Of a stretch of DNA of 64,000 nucleotides, positions 1 through 8,551 are shown piece by piece (position 1 is the stretch's first letter; each line of letters starts with the position of its first letter). Both the position numbers and the translations under genes were made by a program. Where the stretch lies: assembly GCA_022448485.1 (NCBI GenBank), contig JAKUUI010000005.1, positions 1-64,000 on the forward strand, read 5' to 3'. The notes under the pieces were generated by a model. It did no database searches. It was given only the letters and a program-made list of their open reading frames with translations, and was not told the origin of the DNA. Origin of the DNA: SAR324 cluster bacterium. Its GTDB lineage: Bacteria; SAR324; NAC60-12.

Positions 1-97
1 TAGTCTCATTTCTGCATAGATGCTACCCTGATGCCCCCGGTAATTCTTCAGAGTCTGAACCTATACACAATCTCCATTAAATTACATAAATGATTGT

Positions 98-370
98 TCA
101 GCTAACATCCACATTGATAGGCCCAACTGCATCGAAAGTCTTTTCAAGATCCATTGAAGAAGATACTTTTTCTCTGTATGCGTCCAGTTCAGCCTTAAAG
201 TCATCGTAAACTTCTTTACTGGTATAGGTTGCAAAAGAACCATGGTTGTATTCATCAATCGCAAACCATTGAATGGTTGTGCCTTCGGGCATCTTATCGA
301 TTTCTGGTACCATATTCTTCCAATCGATTGGATTCTTGTGCTTCCATGCCGTCATAACAGCGTATGCCAT
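98..370 (-). CDS. Small hypothetical protein, about 90 aa
   Basis: The track ORF begins upstream at 484, but an ATG at 370 has a good AGGAG ribosome-binding site six bases before it, so I place the start there (MAYAVMTAWKHKN...). The protein is soluble and acidic/aromatic, with no signal peptide or membrane segment. It reads like a compact one-domain protein (motif TTIQWFAIDEYNHGSFATY). I do not recognise a family. It stands alone: nothing lies upstream in the window and the next gene is on the other strand. Existence is supported by the ribosome-binding site and protein-like composition; function is unknown. Confidence 0.6.
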   Translation of the reverse strand: MAYAVMTAWKHKNPIDWKNMVPEIDKMPEGTTIQWFAIDEYNHGSFATYTSKEVYDDFKAELDAYREKVSSSMDLEKTFDAVGPINVDVS

Positions 371-700
371 TTTAGCTCCTAAACTAGTGTGAAAATTATG
401 AATAAAGTGACGTACCACTCGCCGGCTTTGCCAAGACCCTGATATTTTAGTAGCACTTATGCAGAACCAGCATGATCTACACAACTAATTGGAAAATCGA
501 AAATAGTCAAGAAGAAATTCCAGGAATTAATTGGTCCAAAGTGGGTTGATCCCGGATTGATACTATGGGCAATGGGACTGTTTGCTGAGCAAAATCTTCA
601 CTCCACAACCTACCCCAATTCTTTCTTGTAATGTAAACTAAATGATGATAGTTTGCAGATGTTATCCCACAACTAGAAAATTGAAGTTTGGTTTATCTAA
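371..700. other. Intergenic region between divergent genes
   Basis: About 330 bases separate the minus-strand small gene from the plus-strand aldo/keto reductase, so it should hold both promoters. The upstream extension of the track ORF (371-484) has no protein-like character. I see no tRNA, strong hairpin or recognisable operator. Confidence 0.5.
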
Positions 701-1540
701 ATGTCCATTACTTTGAATATTAGAAGCCGTATTACCCTCCAAGATGGTAATAGCATGCCTTTGTTTGGACTTGGAGTCTGGGCTGCTCAGTCCGGTAAAG
801 AAACTTATGATACCACTTTGTATGCTTTAAAAACGGGATACAGGCATATTGATACTGCTGAAATGTATGGTAACGAAAAAGATGTTGGTAATGCCGTTAT
901 TGACTCAGGTTTAAATAGAGATGAGATCTTTGTGACAACCAAGTTGTGGGACAGTGGTCTAGGCTATGATCATGCGTTAAAAGCATTTGATGCCAGCTTG
1001 AAAAAGATGAATCTTGAATATGTGGATCTTTACTTGATTCATTGGCCTGAAAAAGGATCTCAGTTAGATATTTGGCGAGCATTAGAGCGAATTAAAAAAG
1101 AAGGACGAAGCCATTCTATCGGTGTAAGTAATTTTGCTCCGAAACACCTAAAAGAGCTGTTAGTCAAAGGCAATGAACGACCGGTCGTAAACCAGATAGA
1201 GATGAGTCCTTTTTTGCAACAGAAAACCATTTCCTCATTTTGCCGAACAGAAAACATTCACCTAACAGGCTATTGTCCGCTTGCAAGAGGGAAAAGGTTT
1301 GACGACCCAAAACTTTGCCGGGTTGCAAAAGGAATGAAAAAAACAGCTGCTCAGGTAATGATTCGCTGGGCATTGCAAAGTGGACATACAGTTATACCGA
1401 AATCTGTACGACCTGAACGAATCAAAGAAAACTCCAATGTGTTTGATTTCAATTTGAATAAGGAACAAATGAAAATTCTTGATGGATTGGAACAAGGCTT
1501 ACGTTTTTGCCCAGATCCTCTTGAAATTCCAAAAAACTAG
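701..1540 (+). CDS. Aldo/keto reductase (NAD(P)H-dependent)
   Basis: A full-length 279-residue aldo/keto reductase with a TIM-barrel fold, reducing an aldehyde or ketone with NAD(P)H. The catalytic tetrad is visible: Asp51 in HIDTA, Tyr56 in EMYGNE, Lys81 in TTKLW and His114 in LIHWP. Other family signatures follow: SIGVSNFAPKHL, NQIEMSPFLQ, and the cofactor-binding region VIPKSVRPERIKEN near residues 230-245. The length suits the short 2,5-diketo-gluconate-reductase-like subgroup. Substrate cannot be inferred. It is a stand-alone gene; the next gene has its own promoter block. No strong ribosome-binding site precedes the ATG. Confidence 0.9.
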   Translation: MSITLNIRSRITLQDGNSMPLFGLGVWAAQSGKETYDTTLYALKTGYRHIDTAEMYGNEKDVGNAVIDSGLNRDEIFVTTKLWDSGLGYDHALKAFDASLKKMNLEYVDLYLIHWPEKGSQLDIWRALERIKKEGRSHSIGVSNFAPKHLKELLVKGNERPVVNQIEMSPFLQQKTISSFCRTENIHLTGYCPLARGKRFDDPKLCRVAKGMKKTAAQVMIRWALQSGHTVIPKSVRPERIKENSNVFDFNLNKEQMKILDGLEQGLRFCPDPLEIPKN

Positions 1541-1580
1541 GATGTTATAAATGACAGTTGGACAGTTTCCCATGAAGGTC

Positions 1581-1668
1581 TAATTCTTCACAGTCAGAGA
1601 CCCTCCGAGAAAAATCTTACATTCTTGTAATTCCCCCAAATTCTGGTATATATTGGGTTCTCCTAAAA
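1581..1668 (+). promoter_or_regulatory. Promoter block, copy 1 of a duplicated sequence
   Basis: This sequence upstream of the SBBP lipoprotein shares long stretches with 2558-2647 (both contain TAATTCTTCACAGTCAGA, ATTCTTGTAA, GGTATAT and TTCTCCTAAA). In both copies a TTGTAA hexamer (1625-1630) and a TATATT hexamer (1649-1654) are 18 bases apart, matching a sigma-70-type promoter. Conservation of this spacing while intervening bases differ suggests the promoter is what is shared. A short CTCCT...AGGAG inverted repeat follows in copy 1. Confidence 0.55.
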
Positions 1669-1707
1669 CTTAAGGAGTAGTATTTTACTTTTGGCATTGA
1701 GGGATAG

Positions 1708-2493
1708 ATGAAAAATATTATATCCATTTTTCTAATTTCCTGTTTTAGTCTCAGTATCATCTCCTGTGCAAAAAGAGATGGTTCATCAGATACAACAATA
1801 TGGTCTGGGACAAAACAAATTGGGACTTCTACGTCTGATTATGGGACTGGAGTAACGTTGGAATCTTCTGATATTTTCATTGCGTCAGGACAAACCAATA
1901 TAGGATTGGACGGGAACACCAACTCGGGGAGTGATGACATCTTTCTGGTCAAGTACAATTCCTCAGGAACCAAACGGTGGACAGAACAGTTAGGAATCTC
2001 AGATAATGAATCTGGAATATCATTGACAGTCGACTCTTTTGACAACATCTACGTGACTGGATATACCAAAGGAGAACTAGATGGGAACACTAATTCGGGT
2101 AATTATGATATTTTTCTGATCAAGTACAATTCCTCAGGAATCAAACAGTGGACAAAACAGTTAGGGGACTCTGCTGCTAATCATGGAATGGGAATGACGG
2201 TGGACTCTTTTGACAACATCTACGTGACGGGATTTACCAATAGAGTTCTTGACGGGAACATCAATTTAGGTGGTGAAGATATTGTCCTCATGAAGTATAA
2301 TTCCTTTGGAACTAAACAGTGGACAAAACAATTGGGATTATCTGCATCTGATTTTGCGTTGGATGTGACGGTAGACTCTTCTGACAACATCCACGTGATT
2401 GGATTTACCAATAGCAGTTTTGACGAGAACTTCGAACATCTAAGTGATGACATCTTTCTTGTGAAGTACAATTCAGATGGTGTCAAACAATAA
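1708..2493 (+). CDS. SBBP beta-propeller repeat lipoprotein, C-terminally truncated
   Basis: A 261-residue predicted lipoprotein with a signal peptide ending in lipobox SIISC (Cys20). It is followed by about four copies of a roughly 52-residue repeat of the SBBP beta-propeller type, each with D-S-x-D-N-I-Y/H-V-T/I-G, then G-x-L-D-G-N-x-N and D-I-F-L-V-K-Y-N-S-x-G-x-K-Q-W. The last repeat stops at GVKQ, exactly where every other copy continues with WTKQLG, so the array ends mid-unit with fewer repeats than a closed propeller needs. It is likely displayed on an outer membrane surface, function unknown. A clear promoter lies upstream. The truncation and the second promoter copy downstream suggest a formerly tandem gene family. 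Confidence 0.8.
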   Translation: MKNIISIFLISCFSLSIISCAKRDGSSDTTIWSGTKQIGTSTSDYGTGVTLESSDIFIASGQTNIGLDGNTNSGSDDIFLVKYNSSGTKRWTEQLGISDNESGISLTVDSFDNIYVTGYTKGELDGNTNSGNYDIFLIKYNSSGIKQWTKQLGDSAANHGMGMTVDSFDNIYVTGFTNRVLDGNINLGGEDIVLMKYNSFGTKQWTKQLGLSASDFALDVTVDSSDNIHVIGFTNSSFDENFEHLSDDIFLVKYNSDGVKQ

Positions 2494-2557
2494 CCTCTTC
2501 AATCACTAATACTCATCGCAAGGTCACTCACATCATCACCCTGTGATTGACCCCCAC

Positions 2558-2647
2558 TAATTCTTCACAGTCAGACACATTCCAAGTAAAATCCTCAATT
2601 CTTGTAAAACACCGCCGAATCGTGGTATATTCTTGATTCTCCTAAAC
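2558..2647 (+). promoter_or_regulatory. Promoter block, copy 2 of the duplicated sequence
   Basis: Second copy of the block at 1581-1668, with TTGTAA (2602-2607) and TATATT (2626-2631) again 18 bases apart. It now sits ahead of the unrelated PhyH-type gene, about 110 bases downstream. It may drive that gene, or be the relic of a lost second SBBP lipoprotein. Confidence 0.5.
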
Positions 2648-2758
2648 CAACCAATTGTTAGTCTTTAAGCTGGCAGTTCCTTGAGGATCCTGCTGGTATT
2701 GTAGCAACACATCAAGTTGGTGAATAATTCAGGATCAGGAATATGTTGAGTGGTATGA

Positions 2759-3622
2759 ATGCCTATTTTAGATAGTGAAAAACGTAAATTGTTTCAGGAA
2801 CAGGGCTTTATTCTTCTTGAAAATGCTATAGACAGCCAACTATTGAAAGGCCTGCAAAGAGATTTCAATGGGTGGGTAAAGGACAGCATTAATCACTCAA
2901 AGCCATATGGAAAAATGCTAGATGGTCGTCCTCGATTCGATCTTGACTCTGGCCACAGGCAGGAACGACCAGCACTTCGTCGCGTAGCTTCACCGACAGA
3001 AATATCATCCATTTGCTTAAGTGTCGTTTGCTCAAGTTATGCTACTCAAGCAGTGGTGGAACTGATTGGCCCCGATGTTCGTTTTCATCATTCTAAGTTT
3101 AATTCCAAAATGCCTGGTTCAGAAACTGTGGTTAAGTGGCACCAGGACTTCACATTTGACCCATGCAGTAATGATGACAGTATTACTATTATAGTGTTTG
3201 TTGACAATGTGACCGAAACTAACGGGGTAATTATGCTAAGTCCCGGTTCGCACAAGGGACCATTATATTCCCTTTGGCAAGATACGGTTTTTACAGGTGC
3301 GCTTAATGAAGATATAGCATCAGAGATGGAAAAGACAGCGGTACCTTGTGTAGGCAAAGCCGGTGATGTCTGTTTAATGCACTCTCGTGTTGCCCATGCA
3401 TCGAAGCTTAATCAAACCAATCAACCCCGCACACTGTTTATCTATAATCTCATTGCAGCTGACGCCATTCCACTGGTTCCCAATGCTGTTCCCAGCAAAC
3501 ACGCAGGAATGCTGGTTAGTGGGAAGGAGCCTGGACGAATAAGAACCACATCATTCGATATTGAAATGCCTGAAATACCAAAAGATGCTTCATTTTTCAA
3601 TCAACAGGCTCAAGCAAAATGA
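2759..3622 (+). CDS. Phytanoyl-CoA dioxygenase (PhyH) family protein
   Basis: A 287-residue Fe(II)/2-oxoglutarate-dependent oxygenase of the PhyH family. The metal-binding facial triad is visible: His128 and Asp130 in KWHQDF, and the distal His213 in SRVAHAS. Arg224 in NQPRTLF is placed to bind 2-oxoglutarate. The core 'GVIMLSPGSHKGPL' segment is also family-typical. Such enzymes hydroxylate varied small molecules, so the substrate is not predictable. It stands between accessory genes with no pathway partners nearby. The start ATG has only a weak AGGA upstream; the reading frame opens naturally with the usual 'F-x-x-x-G-F-I-L-L-E-N' beginning of the family. Confidence 0.88.
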   Translation: MPILDSEKRKLFQEQGFILLENAIDSQLLKGLQRDFNGWVKDSINHSKPYGKMLDGRPRFDLDSGHRQERPALRRVASPTEISSICLSVVCSSYATQAVVELIGPDVRFHHSKFNSKMPGSETVVKWHQDFTFDPCSNDDSITIIVFVDNVTETNGVIMLSPGSHKGPLYSLWQDTVFTGALNEDIASEMEKTAVPCVGKAGDVCLMHSRVAHASKLNQTNQPRTLFIYNLIAADAIPLVPNAVPSKHAGMLVSGKEPGRIRTTSFDIEMPEIPKDASFFNQQAQAK

Positions 3623-4113
3623 AAGTAGAAATCACATAATTCTTTTAAAATTTACAACCAGAGGAAATGCATGCGAATAAGCAATGGAATATTAACTTAA
3701 TATTACATAATAAAAGATTTAGACAATCAGCCCACCTAAGCCGAGCATTTGGGAGTATTAAAGTGTGGTATATTTGATCAACAAATTTGCATTACCAGCA
3801 TTACCAAGTGATAACAGCCGAATGTGGCTGACTCTCACTGGTGGACATCCAGGAGACCTGACAGTTGACTGTTTACTATATTTTTCTGCTTCTTCGACAA
3901 ATTATGCAACCGCCCTTCCAGAGTGGAGCTTTCTTTCTGAACTAATAATTCTAGCTGCTTAGGATCGTATTCTGTGCCTGCCTTTCCATTTTTTTTGTTA
4001 ACAATTAAGGGTCATATTCAAGCCCCGGTTCAATTGCAGAACAGGGCTTAGCCCTTAAGCTGAATTCAGATCTGCTTAAAGATTAACTTCTTAATATTTT
4101 AATACCTATTCAC
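3623..4113. other. Gene-poor intergenic region
   Basis: About 490 bases without a convincing gene. A 65-codon plus-strand ORF (3765-3962) exists but uses a non-ATG start, has no ribosome-binding site and does not resemble a known family. No tRNA or strong terminator is visible. The region may hold remnants of degraded sequence. Confidence 0.4.
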
Positions 4114-4419
4114 CTACCAAAGGTACATCTCAGGAGACATCTCACTTTCATCCTTCAGTTCCCTCTGCATTCGAAATAGTGACCGCACATCATTACGGTT
4201 ATTAATTCTCTGGTTTAAGTCTTTCAGATTCTCTATTGCCTTATTTGCCTCGTCACTAAATTGATCTGAGACTTTTGGGGGGATTTTTCTGTTGAGGTAC
4301 TTGATGTCAGTAAGGATTTCAACTTCAAGCCATAAAGCATTTAGCTCTTCTTCGCCTGTTTTTGTGTCTTTCACAATTAAGTAAAGATAAACAGAACCAC
4401 AAAGATTACAGTTTGTCAA
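4114..4419 (-). CDS. Hypothetical protein, second gene of an overlapping pair
   Basis: A 101-residue charged protein starting with MTNCNLCGSVYLYL and rich in predicted helix (SDEANKAIENLKDLNQRINNRNDV). The start is a TTG that overlaps the TGA of the upstream gene (TTGA), a typical translational-coupling arrangement. No family is recognised. It is probably expressed with, and possibly binds, the 74-residue upstream protein. Confidence 0.5.
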   Translation of the reverse strand: MTNCNLCGSVYLYLIVKDTKTGEEELNALWLEVEILTDIKYLNRKIPPKVSDQFSDEANKAIENLKDLNQRINNRNDVRSLFRMQRELKDESEMSPEMYLW

Positions 4420-4640
4420 TTGAGCAATTTTGGCGACTCCAAATAATCAACCATTTCATCCAGCGCTTTTGCAAAAACATGAGTTGCATAGTCAACTTTT
4501 GTCTCATCGTCAATTAAACGATTCTCCAAGGAATCCATCAACTCCTGAATAGTTCTACTCACCTGCTTCTCAAATTGACTACTGAGATCTACGCCAACTG
4601 AATTAGTAAAGTTTTCTATTTTTTCCTCTGTTTGTGTCAT
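4416..4640 (-). CDS. Small hypothetical helical protein
   Basis: A 74-residue protein beginning MTQTEEKIENFTNSVG. The track start (4646) is a TTG; the ATG at 4640 has AAAGG six bases upstream and is preferred. The sequence is acidic and mostly helical (FEKQVSRTIQELMDSLENRL), with no signal peptide or membrane span. It overlaps the next gene by four bases, so the two form a small bicistronic unit. Function unknown. Confidence 0.55.
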   Translation of the reverse strand: MTQTEEKIENFTNSVGVDLSSQFEKQVSRTIQELMDSLENRLIDDETKVDYATHVFAKALDEMVDYLESPKLLN

Positions 4641-4854
4641 TATCAACCTTTATCAAATGCATATTAGAAAAGTTAAACTGTAAGCCAATGTATCTCAAAG
4701 ACAGAGATCTCTAAAGATTTGCAATAGACCATGGCTCCGGGTGTTAAATTTGCTTGGAGTATGAAGAGAATCTGTACACGCTCTTCAATCTGCTCTATAC
4801 ATCGGCAGTTAAGGGGGAAAACTTGAATGAATAACGAAAGACAAAAAACTTTTC

Positions 4855-5277
4855 ATGTCCATCAAACTAATTCATTTCAAAGAAAGAGTCGAGAAAACCA
4901 TAAATCCCATTTTTTCTTTCCGCAAACCGGCAAGTATTATTTTGTTTTTATGGATTGGAATAAGTTCTGTTGAGGCCCAGGAATACGCAACAGATCGATT
5001 GTTCATGAAGGAGTTCAGCAAGACAAAGTGCCGTACTGCTGCAGAAGCTAAGATCAACAGATTGAAAAACAAGCGTCCATCGACTCTTGAACAGGAATCT
5101 TTATTAAATCGAAATGTTTGGTCAAAATTACGGACACAACTCCCCCTCAGTCCGGGAGAAAAGAGACACCTCAGAAAGCTCAAACAAAGAGGAGTGTCCA
5201 AAAATAAACTGAGTTCAAAAGACATCTGGGCCAAGAAAGCTGCAAAATTTAGAGCGCTTCGACTAAGATGCAAATAA
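4855..5277 (+). CDS. Small basic secreted protein, unknown
   Basis: A 140-residue protein with a late hydrophobic segment (IILFLWIGISSVEA) ending in a plausible signal-peptidase site before QEYATD, and a mature part very rich in Lys/Arg (about one residue in four). Two cysteines flank the mature domain. No family recognised. The n-region before the hydrophobic core is unusually long, so the start may be misplaced; a strong AAGGGGG lies upstream of a different-frame ATG at 4827, which could mean a small frame disruption at the 5' end. The long antisense ORF here is a shadow. Confidence 0.5.
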   Translation: MSIKLIHFKERVEKTINPIFSFRKPASIILFLWIGISSVEAQEYATDRLFMKEFSKTKCRTAAEAKINRLKNKRPSTLEQESLLNRNVWSKLRTQLPLSPGEKRHLRKLKQRGVSKNKLSSKDIWAKKAAKFRALRLRCK

Positions 5278-5343
5278 ACATCTTTTGTTGATCTGACTTG
5301 CTTTTCCCTCCATTTCTCTTGAGAATGTTGAGTTGTTAATTGT

Positions 5344-5365
5344 CGTATCATCATATCCTGATACG
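5344..5365 (+). terminator. Hairpin between the basic-protein gene and pheT
   Basis: Perfect 7-base inverted repeat CGTATCA / TGATACG with an 8-base loop, followed by AT-rich sequence with short T runs. It could end transcription of the upstream gene. It has no continuous T tract, so this is tentative. Confidence 0.3.
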
Positions 5366-5429
5366 AATATCAATTTTCTTCATTTTTCACACATCTATTC
5401 ACCTTTACATATTTTTTCAGGATTAGTTT

Positions 5430-7907
5430 ATGGCATTACAAACGCCATTGAGTTGGTTGCAGGATTTTGTTGAATTGAGCATGGCGCCAACTGAACTGGC
5501 TGAACGTTTGACCACAGCCGGACTTGAAGTTGAAACAATTGAAAAAATTGGTGAAAACTGGGGGGAATACTGTGTTGTGGGACAGATCAGTGAGATTCGT
5601 AAACATCCAAAAGCTGATGCATTAAACTTAGTGGATGTGGAATTTGGTGCTGACAAACCAATTACAATTGTAACAGGCGCGCCAAACATCAGGGAAATGG
5701 AAAAGACATTTCCGGATTCTGTTCCAAAAGTTGCTCTGGCCCTTTCAGGTGCAATGCTGATTGATGCCCATCACGAAGATCAACCACTGAAAAAACTCAA
5801 ACCTGCCAAAATTCGCGGTATTGCTTCTGAAGGAATGCTCTGTTCCGAGTTGGAATTAGGACTCAGTGAAGAGCATGTGGGTATTTTCATTCTTCCTGAG
5901 GATGCTCCAGTTGGCACTTTGTTGCAAGACTATATAGGTGACAACACACTGCATTTCGATATAAAAGGCGGATTCAGTCATCTTCTTTCGATGCTCGGAA
6001 TAGCTCGCGAAATTTCAGCACTGACCGGACAGAAATTAGACAAAAGCGTGCTGCCCGATGTTTCAAAAATAGAAGTCTTGGAGCAGCCGCCATTTGTCGA
6101 ATTGGAAATAAAAGACCCAGATATTTGTCCACGTTATACTGCCTTGTTAATCCGGAATGTTAAAATCGGTCCCTCGCCGTTTTGGATGCAGCAACGATTA
6201 CAACGAATTGGAATGCGTCCCATAAACAACATTGTAGACATCACCAACTACGTTATGCTGGAACTGGGTCAACCGCTACACGCTTTTGATTACGATAAGC
6301 TGATTGAGAGGGCAAATGGGGAAACTCCAAAAATCATCGTGCGCCGTGCCAATAAAGGTGAAACACTACTGACCCTCGACGACGTTGAGAGAAAATTGGA
6401 CACTGATATGCTGATGATCACCGACAAAGCAGGACTGATCGCAATTGGCGGAGTGATGGGCGGCGGTGGTTCAGAGGTTTCTGATACAACAACTAATGTT
6501 TTGCTGGAATCCGCGAATTTTGAATTTCTTAACAACCGGCGTACCTCACAAGTCCTCAAACTACGGACTGAGGCAAGTGAGCGGTTCGGCAAGCAGGTTG
6601 ATCCGGAAGGCACTTTGCAGGCTGCATTGCGAGCTGCACAATTGATGGAAAAACATAGTTCCGGCACACTTGAAAAGATTGCGGGAGACCTCTATCCACA
6701 ACCTAAAGAAACTATCACTCTTGAACTTGATCCGCATTATGTGGAGCGCCTGCTGGGAATAAAACTTTCTATTAAAAAAATTACTGAAATATTGAATTCA
6801 CTGGAATTTGAAGTTTCTGGAAAAAACATCTTAAAAATTAACGTCCCAAGCCACAGGAAGGATGTAAATATTCCTGCGGATCTGGTTGAAGAAATTGTCA
6901 GAGTTTTTGGCTATGAAAATCTGCCAGCAACTCTGCTCGACGACGAACTTCCTCCACAACACAGCAACCGAAAACTGGAAGGAACTGAGCGCGTCCGGGA
7001 TATTCTTGTTAATTCAGGTATGGACGAAATTATTACATATTCCATGATAGATCCAATGGATGAGGCTCGATTGAGTCTGGAAGATGATATTGATATAGAA
7101 AAATTTGTTCCATTGAAAAACCCACTCTCCCAAGAGAGAAGCCATCTGCGCCGTTCGCTTCTGTCAGGCGCCTTACATACAGCCCGCTCAAATTTGCGTT
7201 TTTTAGATAAAGTGGTCACATTTGAGGTTGGCAGTGTGTTCCATCCTCTTAAGGGGAGGAAACTTCCGGATGAACCTCTGAGGCTGTCTTTGTTGGTAAG
7301 CGGGCTCCGGAGCCCTCAATCCTGGATGGAACAAACTGAAGGATACTATGACTTTTTCGACCTTAAAGGTATTTTGGAACATTTTTTCTCAGCCTTACAC
7401 TTTAAAGGTCTTGAATTCAGGAAATCCAGAAAATTGCCGTGCCATCCTGGGCGTTGTGCTCAGATTTTGGTGAATGGGAATGAATTGGGATTTGCAGGAG
7501 AATTACATCCAAAAATCCGTGAAACTTTTGAGTTGCCGGAAAAACCTGTATGCATTGCAGAACTGGATTTGGATTTGATCATCAAGCTGGGAGTTGAAAA
7601 TCACCAGATGGAATTTATTTCAAACTTCACTCCTATTTTTGAGGATTTGGCTTTTGTGATGGATGCAAGTTTCCCAGTCGAGGCTGTTACTCCAGTCATT
7701 CTTCAAACCGGGAAACCTTTACTGCGCAAGGCAACTCTCTTTGATGTGTATGATGGTGAACAGGTGGATGTGGGAAAGCGCAGCTTGGCTTATTCGCTCA
7801 CTTTTCAGGCAACCGACAGAACACTTACCGATAACGAGGTAGGAAAAATCAGGAACAAAATTGTCAAACGCCTGCAGCACGAGTTTCAGGCAACCTTAAG
7901 AACTTGA
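5430..7907 (+). CDS. pheT: Phenylalanyl-tRNA synthetase beta subunit
   Basis: Full-length (825 residues) PheRS beta chain, which pairs with PheS to charge tRNA-Phe. Domains in order: a tRNA-binding OB fold at about 40-155 (VGQISEIRKHPKADALNLVDV), the B3/B4 editing region with RNVKIGPSPFWMQQRL and NNIVDITNYVMLELGQPLHAFD at about 230-300, the B5 domain at about 410-480, the catalytic-like core at about 500-720, and a C-terminal ferredoxin-fold anticodon-binding domain ending FQATDRTLTDNEV...I. The ATG follows an AGGA about 8 bases upstream. pheS is not adjacent upstream, which is unusual because the pair is normally an operon. The stop overlaps the start region of the dgkA remnant. Confidence 0.97.
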   Translation: MALQTPLSWLQDFVELSMAPTELAERLTTAGLEVETIEKIGENWGEYCVVGQISEIRKHPKADALNLVDVEFGADKPITIVTGAPNIREMEKTFPDSVPKVALALSGAMLIDAHHEDQPLKKLKPAKIRGIASEGMLCSELELGLSEEHVGIFILPEDAPVGTLLQDYIGDNTLHFDIKGGFSHLLSMLGIAREISALTGQKLDKSVLPDVSKIEVLEQPPFVELEIKDPDICPRYTALLIRNVKIGPSPFWMQQRLQRIGMRPINNIVDITNYVMLELGQPLHAFDYDKLIERANGETPKIIVRRANKGETLLTLDDVERKLDTDMLMITDKAGLIAIGGVMGGGGSEVSDTTTNVLLESANFEFLNNRRTSQVLKLRTEASERFGKQVDPEGTLQAALRAAQLMEKHSSGTLEKIAGDLYPQPKETITLELDPHYVERLLGIKLSIKKITEILNSLEFEVSGKNILKINVPSHRKDVNIPADLVEEIVRVFGYENLPATLLDDELPPQHSNRKLEGTERVRDILVNSGMDEIITYSMIDPMDEARLSLEDDIDIEKFVPLKNPLSQERSHLRRSLLSGALHTARSNLRFLDKVVTFEVGSVFHPLKGRKLPDEPLRLSLLVSGLRSPQSWMEQTEGYYDFFDLKGILEHFFSALHFKGLEFRKSRKLPCHPGRCAQILVNGNELGFAGELHPKIRETFELPEKPVCIAELDLDLIIKLGVENHQMEFISNFTPIFEDLAFVMDASFPVEAVTPVILQTGKPLLRKATLFDVYDGEQVDVGKRSLAYSLTFQATDRTLTDNEVGKIRNKIVKRLQHEFQATLRT

Positions 7908-7915
7908 GGTTTAAT

Positions 7916-8283
7916 GTGGCGAAAGCCTTACTTAATTTGTGGAAAATCTTTGTTTATAGTTTGCATGGATTGAGGGACACAGTGCATCATGAAATGGCTT
8001 TCCGCATCGAATTAGCTGTTGCAGTCATTCTGATACCTGCTGCTTTAATATTACCTGTTTCGCCGATCGTCCAGATTTTGCTGATCAGTGCCGTTTTCCT
8101 GATATTAATTGTTGAATTAGTTAATACTGGGATTGAAGCTGTTGTGAATTGAATTTCAACAGAGCAACATACTCTTTCTGGTCGGGCAAAAGACGCAGGA
8201 AGTGCAGCAGTTTTTATATCATTTGTCAACATGGTCTTCGATGGGTCATAGTTTTGTTTGACATAATTTTGAATTATTCATAG
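7916..8283 (+). pseudogene. dgkA: Diacylglycerol kinase (DgkA-type), broken by nonsense and frameshift
   Basis: The 5' part encodes a clear DgkA (GLRDTVHHEMAFRIELAV, then IVELVNTGIEAVVN), the membrane kinase that recycles diacylglycerol to phosphatidic acid. At 8150-8152 an in-frame TGA sits where the family has the conserved Arg of D-R-I. Directly after it the same frame continues with the conserved ISTEQHTLSGRAKDAGSAAVF. One CGA-to-TGA transition explains this. Near 8237-8239 a one-base loss puts the third membrane helix (RWVIVLFDIIL) in another frame, ending at the TAG at 8281. Other genes here use TGA as a normal stop, so recoding is unlikely. The GTG at 7916 has GAGG upstream; a TTG at 7904 is the alternative. 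Sequence error is possible. Confidence 0.8.
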
Positions 8284-8287
8284 ATTT

Positions 8288-8533
8288 GTGCAAATTACTT
8301 TGATTTTTTATGCCGCTCTCGAGGAAGCAATATCCGGGGAACCGATGTTGCTTGAGGTTGCTGAAGGCAGTACAGCAGAGCAGGTAATAGAGCAGCTTTC
8401 ACAAAGATTTCCTCAAGCTGCTCCAATATTAAAAGCAACGCGACTGGCACATGAAGATGAGTACGTTGGGAAACAGACTGTACTCAATGGGGGTGCAGAA
8501 TATTGTTTGATTCCTCCCGTAAGTGGAGGATAA
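8288..8533 (+). CDS. moaD: Molybdopterin synthase sulfur-carrier subunit (MoaD/ThiS family)
   Basis: An 81-residue ubiquitin-like sulfur carrier ending in the diagnostic Gly-Gly (PPVSGG), where a C-terminal thiocarboxylate is formed and handed to MoaE for dithiolene formation in molybdopterin. It begins with the typical beta strand ITLIFYAALEEAI. The start is GTG four bases after the end of the dgkA remnant, with no clear ribosome-binding site. moaE is not adjacent; moaC is about 22 kb away in this window. A ThiS-like carrier role is the main alternative, but the MoaD-like middle (AEQVIEQLSQRFP...NGGAEYCLIPPVSGG) favours MoaD. Confidence 0.82.
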   Translation: MQITLIFYAALEEAISGEPMLLEVAEGSTAEQVIEQLSQRFPQAAPILKATRLAHEDEYVGKQTVLNGGAEYCLIPPVSGG

Positions 8534-8551
8534 TTTTACAGTAATCAGAAA

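Noticed and set aside
1060-1495. Minus-strand ORFs across the aldo/keto reductase
   Set aside because: They are antisense shadows of a clearly conserved gene, like most other short track ORFs overlapping the annotated genes.
3765-3962. 65-codon ORF in the 3.6-4.1 kb intergenic region
   Set aside because: Non-ATG start, no ribosome-binding site, no family; treated as chance.
4872-5354. 160-residue minus-strand ORF opposite the basic secreted protein
   Set aside because: It is rich in Leu, Phe, Ser and Cys in a pattern typical of an antisense shadow, has no ribosome-binding site, and extends over a hairpin. The plus-strand ORF with a signal peptide is more plausible.
7916-8283. TGA read as an amino acid (stop-codon recoding) in dgkA
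   Set aside because: TGA is used as the normal stop of several intact genes here, including pheT, topA and the ROK kinase, and a second lesion follows, so recoding is not needed to explain the break.
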